From the NCBI GenBank assembly GCA_024640255.1, contig JAHEFI010000001.1, positions 248,001-312,000 of the forward strand: 64,000 nucleotides of DNA, read 5' to 3'. The translations under genes were made by a program, and so were the position numbers. A model generated the notes under the pieces. The model ran no database searches. It saw only the letters and a list, made by a program, of their open reading frames with translations, and was not told the origin of the DNA. This DNA is from Bacteroidota bacterium. Its GTDB lineage: Bacteria; Bacteroidota; Bacteroidia; Chitinophagales; Chitinophagaceae. Positions 44,444 to 51,823 of the stretch are shown here, one piece after another; the first letter of the stretch is position 1, and each line of letters opens with the position of its first letter.

Positions 44444-45742
44444 ATGATTAAGATCTCCATAACCTTCTTATTTGCAGCCTTATTTAGCTTATCTGTTAAC
44501 GCCGTAGCAGGTAAACAAAGTATTTACCAAATGCATGACGCAAATAAAATGATCGTTCCAATTGGTGGAAATACCTGGACTATTAACGGTGCTAAAGTAT
44601 CTAATAATGGTTTATCTGATTGGACTTCTTCTACAACAAGCGTACAAACCTATATTTATCTTTCGCAAAGCGGCTCACTTCATCTCTCTCTTAATATGAA
44701 TCCGGGAGGGAAGAATATCTTGAAAATTACCATTCAAGGTCTTTCAAAGGAATTGACTGTTGAGGGCGAAAAGGAAAGTGAATATTATGTTGGAAAATGG
44801 GAAAATGTACAACAGGGTTATGTGAAGATTGAAATGCAAGGTGTATCAAGATCTGCCAATAGTTTCGGAACTATCAGTTCACTAGGCATTAGTGGCACTG
44901 CTGTAAACAATGAAACGGCGTTTGTGAAAGATAACAATGACAATTATTTCTATTGGGGAAGAAGGGGTCCATCAGTTCATTTGAAATACGATTTACCATC
45001 TTCTGAAATTACTGACTTTTATAATGAAATAAAAGTGCCTGAAGGGAATGATGTTATTGGCTCTTACTTTATGGCCAACGGTTTTGCAGAAGGCTATTTT
45101 GGTATTCAGGTTAATTCATCAATAGAAAGAAGAATTCTTTTTTCTGTTTGGAGTCCTTATGCTACCGATAATCCTGCAAGCATACCATCTGAATTTAAGA
45201 TCGCTATGCTCAAAAAAGGGAATAATGTTCATGCAGGAGAATTTGGTAATGAGGGATCAGGTGGACAGAGCTATCTGGTGTATCCATGGAAAGCAGGGAT
45301 GACCTATAAGTTTCTTTTGCGCGGGCAACCACAGTCGGATAATTCAACCATCTTTACTGCTTATTTCTTTGCACCTGAAGAAAACAAATGGCTTCTTATT
45401 GCTAGTTTCAAAAGGCCATCTACTAATACTTACCTAAAAAAACTACATTCCTTTTTGGAAAACTTTGTTACTGAAACTGGAAACCAAGCCAGAATGGCCC
45501 TTTATGGCAACCAATGGGTAAGAGATACCAATGGAGTTTGGATAGCACTCAATTCAGCAAAATTCACTGCAGATCAAACTGCCAGAAAGCGATTCAGACT
45601 TGATTATTTCGGTGGAATCAATGGAGGCAGCTTTTTTCTAAAAAATTGCGGGTTCTTTTCCCCATCCACAACTATTGACAGTCAATTCAATATTGAGATG
45701 CCAACTAAAGCTCCAGTTATTTATTTCGAAGATCTACCTTAA
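44444..45742 (+). CDS. Secreted DUF5077/DUF3472 domain protein
   Basis: 432 residues starting MIKISITFLFAALFSLSV; the frame opens 16 codons upstream but that start lies in the terminator. After the signal peptide comes a carbohydrate-binding-like beta domain (DUF5077, ~25-150: ANKMIVPIGGNTWTINGAK) and then DUF3472 (~160-420: YFYWGRRGPSVHLKYDLPSS, YFMANGFAEGYFGIQVNS, FSVWSPYATDNP, GGQSYLVYPWKAGMTYKFLL). Found in Bacteroidota polysaccharide-related gene sets; biochemical role unknown. Its base composition is slightly less AT-rich than the flanking His-head genes. Confidence 0.85.
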   Translation: MIKISITFLFAALFSLSVNAVAGKQSIYQMHDANKMIVPIGGNTWTINGAKVSNNGLSDWTSSTTSVQTYIYLSQSGSLHLSLNMNPGGKNILKITIQGLSKELTVEGEKESEYYVGKWENVQQGYVKIEMQGVSRSANSFGTISSLGISGTAVNNETAFVKDNNDNYFYWGRRGPSVHLKYDLPSSEITDFYNEIKVPEGNDVIGSYFMANGFAEGYFGIQVNSSIERRILFSVWSPYATDNPASIPSEFKIAMLKKGNNVHAGEFGNEGSGGQSYLVYPWKAGMTYKFLLRGQPQSDNSTIFTAYFFAPEENKWLLIASFKRPSTNTYLKKLHSFLENFVTETGNQARMALYGNQWVRDTNGVWIALNSAKFTADQTARKRFRLDYFGGINGGSFFLKNCGFFSPSTTIDSQFNIEMPTKAPVIYFEDLP

Positions 45743-45754
45743 TATAAAAACAAA

Positions 45755-46519
45755 TTACTTTATTTCAGATCTTAAAAGTCTTATAAGGGCGTCGTTACTT
45801 TTTTTAGCTCGCTTCAAATTTGTTCTATATACAAATAGGTAGTTGTAATATTTTTGAACTTCATAAATAAATTCATCAGATCTCAATAAATTTTTTGTTT
45901 TATCTAAGTCGAACATAAAATTTTGAAATCCATCTGGGTCATTTAAAACGTACTCGTTTGAAAAATTTTGTTTTTCTCTTATAAGTTTTCCTATACCAAT
46001 TGGGTAGTAGTTATTAAAAACAGTACCAACTTGATCAAAAAATTCATTAGTAGCTTCAATTGCTTTAAAATCTACTTCATAATATGTAGCCAAAGTGTCT
46101 TTTAAATCACCTTCTTCTAAATTACCTAGTAAGCCACTTGACTGAAGATTTTTAAATGAACTATTGTTCACATATAATGTTGTAGAATAAGCAATAAGCT
46201 TTGGAATTGTTTTGAAAGAGTCAATTAGCTGAGCTTGACTTATTTTATTGGTCTTAGCAAGGTATAAAAGATTATTTATCTTATTGAATCTTAAAATGCA
46301 GCTATCTTCAACTGCAAGCACATGTTCAATTTCTATTGAGTCCGCAAGTAAATCTTTTAAAATAGCTATTTTATTTTGTTCAATCTTATGATTAATTACT
46401 TGATGTTCTCTAAGATTTTCGGCTAGAAATCCTAGCGTTACCGCTGCAAATAACATGATGAATTCTGTAATATATTCTTTCCAGTTTTTTGGTTTGTGAC
46501 TGTGGTGATGTACTTCCAT
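45755..46519 (-). CDS. His-head single-pass membrane protein, array 2 gene 3 (type A head)
   Basis: 254 residues. Head variant MEVHHHSHKPKNWKEY, helix ITEFIMLFAAVTLGFLAENL. Body landmark LQSSGLLGNLEEGDLKDTLATYY aligns with the SGSLSFIKNNETKKLI block of 28751. Its ATG overlaps the previous stop by one base. Last gene of a three-gene leftward array; stop converges with the DUF3472 gene 12 bases away. Confidence 0.75.
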   Translation of the reverse strand: MEVHHHSHKPKNWKEYITEFIMLFAAVTLGFLAENLREHQVINHKIEQNKIAILKDLLADSIEIEHVLAVEDSCILRFNKINNLLYLAKTNKISQAQLIDSFKTIPKLIAYSTTLYVNNSSFKNLQSSGLLGNLEEGDLKDTLATYYEVDFKAIEATNEFFDQVGTVFNNYYPIGIGKLIREKQNFSNEYVLNDPDGFQNFMFDLDKTKNLLRSDEFIYEVQKYYNYLFVYRTNLKRAKKSNDALIRLLRSEIK

Positions 46520-47304
46520 TATTTATATATTGGTTCAATTAATTTTAATAGTTGTGCGCCTTGATCTCTTAGCTCTATCTGAAATCTTAAACCCACTGTA
46601 GTTCTTTCTTGTCTTAAATGCCATGCTTTGGCTAAAGTTTCAATTTGCTCATTAGTTAGTTTTGTAGTTTCTAAAGATTTTGTAATTCCATCTTTAAATT
46701 TGGAATAATTTTCATAACGAAATTTATGGAAAGTGGAATCTAATTTATTTAACAATTTTAATTCTTCCTCACTATGATATTTAAAAAAAGATATTGGTAA
46801 AATTTTGGTAATTGTAGGTCTAAATTCTGCATTATATTGCTCAAGTTCAACCATTGATCTTGTTTCTGCTTGACTTGCATTTTCTTCATACCTTAATATA
46901 GCATTTAACACCTCCTTATTTTGAATATATCTTAATGATCCTGAATTTTTCATTTCTTCAAATATTGTTTTTTTATTGGAGAAACGATATAACCATAAGT
47001 CAATACTTTCAGATAATTTTTTTAAGTCAACCTTTTGTTTTTCAAAACCATATATTAAAGATAATGAGTCATAATAGTTTACAGTTCTTTGATTGTTAAT
47101 AATTATTGAATCTAATTGTTTTTGATTTTCTTTTACATCCAATATGAAAGATTTAATAAATTCTTCTGATCTTTCACTTTCAGTATGTTTTTCTCTAACA
47201 TTTTCAGCAATAAAACCCATACTGACTGCCAGAAACAACATCAGAAATTCGGTTAAATATTCTTTCCATTTTTTGGGATGATGCGAATGATGATGTACTT
47301 CCAT
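46519..47304 (-). CDS. His-head single-pass membrane protein, array 2 gene 2 (type A head)
   Basis: 261 residues. Head MEVHHHSHHPKKWKEY, helix LTEFLMLFLAVSMGFIAENV. Body contains EEMKNSGSLRYIQNKEVLNA, the A-type landmark, and a K/E-rich helical end. One-base TAATG overlaps on both sides show translational coupling. Function unknown. Confidence 0.75.
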   Translation of the reverse strand: MEVHHHSHHPKKWKEYLTEFLMLFLAVSMGFIAENVREKHTESERSEEFIKSFILDVKENQKQLDSIIINNQRTVNYYDSLSLIYGFEKQKVDLKKLSESIDLWLYRFSNKKTIFEEMKNSGSLRYIQNKEVLNAILRYEENASQAETRSMVELEQYNAEFRPTITKILPISFFKYHSEEELKLLNKLDSTFHKFRYENYSKFKDGITKSLETTKLTNEQIETLAKAWHLRQERTTVGLRFQIELRDQGAQLLKLIEPIYK

Positions 47305-48032
47305 TATTTATTATTTTCTATTAAATTTATTGCTTTGTTTGCATAATATGACATTGAATCCATATCAACTGTAAGTCCATCAAAAACACCCTTGGTTGTT
47401 GCTAAGAAAATAATTGCTTTTTTGCTAGCTTCTGGTTTTATTGTTGTTATCCCCATTTTGCTTTCTAAAGGTGGTGATGGGTATCTCCAAATTTTATAAA
47501 CAATTTCTTCATCTGCAATTTGAGGAAGAATTTCATTGATAAATAATTTTGCCTGTTCTTCTAATATTTTATCTCCTTGGATATAGTCATTCATCCAAAA
47601 ATTATATTTCTTTATGAAATAAGCTAGATCTCTATTTTCTTCTTTAAAGAAATACCCCTTTGATTCAGCATCTTTAATACTTTTATCATTAGGGTAAAAA
47701 AAATAATTTGGAGCATAATTCATTATATCCCTATAATAATCTTTTTGGTCTACTTTGTTTGGATTTGTATTTAATATAATTTTAATACTATCTGAAAACT
47801 TATTTTTTTCTGATGCCAAACCTTTTAGTGTTTGTAATTGCTCTAAATCACTTCTTAAATCTTTAGCAACCACATGTAGTAATTCTTTAGCTTTATTTTC
47901 CTCTGCTAAATGTTCTCTTATATTTTCAGCAAAAAAGCCTAATGTTACAGCAAGGAATAGCATAAAAAATTCCAAGAAATATTCAGACCATTTCTTTTTG
48001 TGTGCGGGATGGTGTGGGTGATGTACTTCCAT
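47304..48032 (-). CDS. His-head single-pass membrane protein, array 2 gene 1 (type B head)
   Basis: 242 residues. Head MEVHHPHHPAHKKKWSEY; body landmark NDKSIKDAESKGYFFKEENRD and the EIL...YRIWRYPSPPLE-like end group it with the B genes of array 1. First gene of array 2, with the inverted repeat ending 68 bases before the ATG. The array order B-A-A mirrors B-B-A-A in array 1, which suggests segmental duplication. Confidence 0.77.
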   Translation of the reverse strand: MEVHHPHHPAHKKKWSEYFLEFFMLFLAVTLGFFAENIREHLAEENKAKELLHVVAKDLRSDLEQLQTLKGLASEKNKFSDSIKIILNTNPNKVDQKDYYRDIMNYAPNYFFYPNDKSIKDAESKGYFFKEENRDLAYFIKKYNFWMNDYIQGDKILEEQAKLFINEILPQIADEEIVYKIWRYPSPPLESKMGITTIKPEASKKAIIFLATTKGVFDGLTVDMDSMSYYANKAINLIENNK

Positions 48033-48100
48033 TTTTGTATTTATTGTCTAATTAAGAAACGTTTATTTAGCCAATAAAGTCAAATAAACAGTAAGTAATT

Positions 48101-48123
48101 GTTCCAATTTAGATAAAAGGAAC
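48101..48123. promoter_or_regulatory. Inverted repeat GTTCC-N13-GGAAC, copy 4
   Basis: 68 bases before array 2. Read leftward, flanked by AAATAT and AATT. TTTGAC and TTTCTTAA lie between site and ATG at nearly the same distances as before array 1. Confidence 0.75.
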
Positions 48124-48141
48124 ATATTTGGTTTAAAAATA

Positions 48142-48239
48142 AAAAAGGGTCTACGCTTTTGACAGCATAAACCCTTGAAAATCTTGCCTTTCGGCTGTGG
48201 GCCCACCAGGGCATGATCCTGGGACCCCCTGATTATGAG
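48142..48239. repeat. Direct repeat (att-like), left copy
   Basis: 98 bases, 96 identical to 54141-54238. Includes a terminator hairpin on the minus strand (AAGGGTTTATGCT pairs with AGCGTAGACCCTT, then T-rich) and a tRNA 3' fragment. Confidence 0.85.
48198..48239 (-). pseudogene. 3' fragment of the CAU tRNA gene
   Basis: Equivalent to the last 42 bases of the intact gene at 54197-54270: begins in the anticodon loop (CTCATAA), keeps the T arm CCAGG/CCTGG and the 3' acceptor strand. The 5' half is absent. Probably the displaced original end of the tRNA gene after integration. Confidence 0.8.
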
Positions 48240-48360
48240 CGTTTAAAAGCCAGTTCTAGCTATTTTCATTTATTGATATTCAATCACTTCTGTACTCAAA
48301 ATAGATTTAGTTTTCCTATATTTCACCTGCTTTTGAAGTTTTTTATAAGATCTGGCACCA

Positions 48361-50028
48361 TTATTTTGGTTTTATACTATTTGCATAAACATCGTATTTG
48401 TAAAAGTCATCTTCAGTAAATTGACTACCACTTCTAATAAAAACAGATTTTCTTGTTAAAGATTTATTCCAATAGTTATGTGGATCTATGTATGAAAAAT
48501 CTGCTTGTCCGTCACCATTGAAATCATGGAAAATCAACCAAGGCTTCCAAGATGAGCCTGGTGATCCACTATGTCTTGAAGCATTAATTGAATATATGAA
48601 TTTTGAATCATCTAAAGTGAAACTGCCATCTTTATTTTGCATGTAAAGGTGAAAATAGAAATCATCATAATTAGTAGCTCCAGAACAAATTATATCATTT
48701 AAGCCATCACCATCAAAGTCTATTAATCTAAAATCACTATTTAATGAACCTTCTTTGAAGTATGGTAAAAAAGTAATTGAATTATTATCAAACTTTCCAC
48801 CTCCCTTATTGTATACTATCCTACTGCTTAATGTAAACGGAAGATAAGTTGTTGTAACCATGCTATTTTCATTAGTACCCTCAATTATATCTTTCCAACC
48901 ATCTTTATTTACATCGGCAATTTTAATATTATACACACCACCTCCACCTTTATTTAAATTATTATTATCCCAAATATTAAAATATGTAACATTACTACTA
49001 AAGTATGGATAATCTGGAATACCCCAGGCTATATACATGTCACCTGTTGCTACAACCAAATCAGGATAGCCATCATTATTCAAATCAGCAATATCACCAC
49101 TATGATTGTATTTTAATACTGGAGTAATGTTTGTCAAATCTTTTAAATCGTAACCACCTTTGCCATCTGAAAGCACTAACCTAATTGGTTGAAGTGGATT
49201 TGATGTAGTAACATCATCTCCGTGATCAAAAATGACGACATCAGTATAACCATCTTTATTAATATCATATGCAATAGATCTTCTTTGATTACCACCAAAA
49301 TGTTGTAAAGTTTTAACATTGAAAAGTGATTTATTATCAAAAGATTTTGTTGATGGATTCCATATTAACCATTGAGCATTGTCCATTGGTTGTGAATTAT
49401 AAGACCCAGTTCCTGGATTAAATACATCAATCCAACCATCATTATTAAAATCACCCACAATTAATTGAGGCATAAAGCCACTCCATTGTGTTCCATAATT
49501 AGGATTTATTGGTTGTCCAAATTTGAACATTAAAACATCCCACATAACACCACAATCTCTCCAATAATTTATTTCATCTTTTGATTTTAAGTATGAATCT
49601 ACCTTATAACCCATGAACCTACCTAATGGATTATTAACTACCGTAATAGATTTATTTAAAGTATTTGAAGAAGTTACTTTAGAGGTTACATTTATATTAA
49701 TTGAATAATTTCCAGGTTTCTTAAATCCCGGAATTTGAATTAATAAACTTGATTGACTTAAACTTGAGTCTAACTTAAAAATTTGTTTAGAACTATCAAT
49801 CCAAGTGGCAGTTACGGAATATAAGACTCCAGAAGTAGGTAATTTTGAAATAACTGATATTACTAAAGGTAATGTATCGGCTACATTATAAGTTCCTGTA
49901 TCAAGATTTGTAGTGAATTTTATATTCTCTTCTTGAATTGAAATTATAACAGGAGGTGTTGTAGTTTTTTCTGTTTTAGTACAAGAATAAATAAGTATTA
50001 TAAAAAAAATCAAAATATTTTTTTTCAT
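48361..50028 (-). CDS. FG-GAP/VCBS repeat lipoprotein
   Basis: 555 residues. Lipoprotein signal MKKNILIFFIILIYSCTK (Cys16). Residues ~35-135 form an Ig-like beta domain shared almost word for word with the next protein (TNLDTGTYNVADTLPLVI). From ~150 to the end there are FG-GAP repeats with calcium-binding loops: GDFNNDGWIDVF, DINKDGYTDVV, DLNNDGYPDLVV, DVNKDGWKDII, DFDGDGLNDII, DFNGDGQADFS. A surface beta-propeller adhesion or carbohydrate-binding role is typical. Last of three related leftward genes in the islet. Confidence 0.88.
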   Translation of the reverse strand: MKKNILIFFIILIYSCTKTEKTTTPPVIISIQEENIKFTTNLDTGTYNVADTLPLVISVISKLPTSGVLYSVTATWIDSSKQIFKLDSSLSQSSLLIQIPGFKKPGNYSININVTSKVTSSNTLNKSITVVNNPLGRFMGYKVDSYLKSKDEINYWRDCGVMWDVLMFKFGQPINPNYGTQWSGFMPQLIVGDFNNDGWIDVFNPGTGSYNSQPMDNAQWLIWNPSTKSFDNKSLFNVKTLQHFGGNQRRSIAYDINKDGYTDVVIFDHGDDVTTSNPLQPIRLVLSDGKGGYDLKDLTNITPVLKYNHSGDIADLNNDGYPDLVVATGDMYIAWGIPDYPYFSSNVTYFNIWDNNNLNKGGGGVYNIKIADVNKDGWKDIIEGTNENSMVTTTYLPFTLSSRIVYNKGGGKFDNNSITFLPYFKEGSLNSDFRLIDFDGDGLNDIICSGATNYDDFYFHLYMQNKDGSFTLDDSKFIYSINASRHSGSPGSSWKPWLIFHDFNGDGQADFSYIDPHNYWNKSLTRKSVFIRSGSQFTEDDFYKYDVYANSIKPK

Positions 50029-50116
50029 TATTTAAAAAGTATATTTATTTGAATAATATTATGATGAATTAATTCCTACTTTAACAATATTAACTACTTC
50101 ATTTTTAAAAGTAATT

Positions 50117-51775
50117 TTAAGGTTTTATTAAGGATTTTAAACTTGCAGCAAAGGGATCAAATTGATAGTAATCTTGTTCTACAAATTGATTCCCTTGACG
50201 AATAAAAACTGATTTATATATAATTTCACCATTATCAGCATCATCAATATATGATAAGTCTTTTTTACCATCTCCATTATAATCAAAATATAATATTCTT
50301 GGTTTATACATGCCTTTTCTTGAATTATTGATTGAATAATTTATTAATGAGTTATCTATAGAAAAAGATTTATCTTTTTGTTGAAGATAAAATACGAAAT
50401 TCCATTTATTATATAAAGTAGTATTTAATGCTACAATATCATTCAGTCCATCGCCATTAATATCGTCAACTATATAATCTTGAATACCAACCATCAAATC
50501 GTTGTTATTAAAATTAGGCAATATAATTAATCCATTTTTATTAAACCTTCCTTTGCCCTGATTGATTAAAACTCTATTTTTTGAAAGATCATTTGAGGCA
50601 ATCAAGATATCTTTTTCACCATCATTATTAACATCAGCAATTGTTGCATTATAAGCATCTCCTGCAGCTTGCGGAAATGATTCACCAAAACTATTATTTC
50701 CGGGAAAATTAATACTATCACTACCGAAATGTGCATAATTTATATCACTAAAATAAGGAGCAGTAGAATTTCCCCAAAATATGAAACTATTTGAATTACA
50801 TGTTATAAATAAATCTACATTCCCATCTGAATTTAAATCACCAACATCACCACCTTCAATTGTAAATTGTGAATATTTTGAGGGAATATTCACTTTATTA
50901 ATATCGTAACCTCCTTTTCCATCACTTAGGCAAATCATCATAGGTTGATTAACACTTGGTTGAAATCCCTCATCAGCATGACCAAAAATCACCAAGTCAA
51001 CATAGTTGTCATTATTTAAATTTAATGAAATCACTTTTACTGGATTTTTTAAATCAAAAGTTCCGTCATTAAATAAATTTTTTTCCTCAAATTTTTTAGT
51101 TGTAGGATTCCAGATTAAAAAAGCTGATTTTGCTTGTATCCCTTTATAGTCTGCCCCACCATTAAAAACATCTATATATCCGTCATTGTTGAAATCACCA
51201 GCTGCTAATGATAGAAGAAAAGTGCCATATTTATTTCTATCGCCATATGGTTTTTGAAATACAATAGTAATTAAGTCTAACATTACACTTGTATTATACC
51301 AATATGATAAACCTTTATCTTTTTGTCTTGTTTTAGCTAATGTTTCTTGATCTATTTTATATCCTGTAAACCTAGCTAAAGGGTTGTTAATAAAAGAAAT
51401 TGACTTATTAATTGTATTTGTAACACTTGATTTAGAAGTGATATTAATTCCAATAGAGTAATTACCTGCTTTTTTGAGACCAGGTATATTCAAGTTTAAT
51501 ATTGAAACTGAAAGACTAGTATCTAATTTAAAAATCTGTTTTGAACTATCTGTCCAATTAATTATAATAGAATAAATAACTCCTGCTGTTGGTAATTTTG
51601 AACTTACTGTAATTACTAAAGGTAATGTATCGGCTACATTATAAGTTCCTGTATCAAGATTGGTTGTGAATTTTATTAACTCTTCTTCAACGACTTTAAC
51701 AGGCAGGGTTCCTTTATCGGTTTTACTACACGCAATAAAAAATAAAATACCCAAAGCAAAGATTACTCTTTTCAT
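50117..51775 (-). CDS. FG-GAP/VCBS repeat lipoprotein, paralogue
   Basis: 552 residues. Lipoprotein signal MKRVIFALGILFFIACSK (Cys16). Same layout as the downstream gene: shared Ig-like domain (~30-130), then FG-GAP loops GDFNNDGYIDVF, NLNNDNYVDLV, DLNSDGNVDLF, DVNNDGEKDIL, DINGDGLNDIV, DYNGDGKKDLS. DNA of the segment for TNLDTGTYNVADTLP is nearly identical between the two genes while flanks have diverged, showing duplication with partial conversion. An upstream element AATCTATCCTTTGGGG is shared with the gene at 51824. Confidence 0.88.
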   Translation of the reverse strand: MKRVIFALGILFFIACSKTDKGTLPVKVVEEELIKFTTNLDTGTYNVADTLPLVITVSSKLPTAGVIYSIIINWTDSSKQIFKLDTSLSVSILNLNIPGLKKAGNYSIGINITSKSSVTNTINKSISFINNPLARFTGYKIDQETLAKTRQKDKGLSYWYNTSVMLDLITIVFQKPYGDRNKYGTFLLSLAAGDFNNDGYIDVFNGGADYKGIQAKSAFLIWNPTTKKFEEKNLFNDGTFDLKNPVKVISLNLNNDNYVDLVIFGHADEGFQPSVNQPMMICLSDGKGGYDINKVNIPSKYSQFTIEGGDVGDLNSDGNVDLFITCNSNSFIFWGNSTAPYFSDINYAHFGSDSINFPGNNSFGESFPQAAGDAYNATIADVNNDGEKDILIASNDLSKNRVLINQGKGRFNKNGLIILPNFNNNDLMVGIQDYIVDDINGDGLNDIVALNTTLYNKWNFVFYLQQKDKSFSIDNSLINYSINNSRKGMYKPRILYFDYNGDGKKDLSYIDDADNGEIIYKSVFIRQGNQFVEQDYYQFDPFAASLKSLIKP

Positions 51776-51787
51776 ATTTTAAGATTT

Positions 51788-51803
51788 AATCTATCCTTTG
51801 GGG
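51788..51803 (-). promoter_or_regulatory. Shared upstream element of FG-GAP genes, copy 1
   Basis: Read leftward CCCCAAAGGATAGATT, ending 12 bases before the ATG of the lipoprotein gene. Identical 16 bases occur before the gene starting at 53998. Confidence 0.55.
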
Positions 51804-51823
51804 TAATCAAATATATGAAAAAA

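Larger units (their letters stand above)
48033..48360. other. Gene-free stretch with regulatory and att-like signals
   Basis: 328 bases between array 2 and the first FG-GAP gene. It holds the array 2 promoter region, inverted repeat copy 4, the tRNA terminator and 3' fragment, and then about 120 AT-rich bases (48240-48360) in which I see no gene. Confidence 0.7.
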
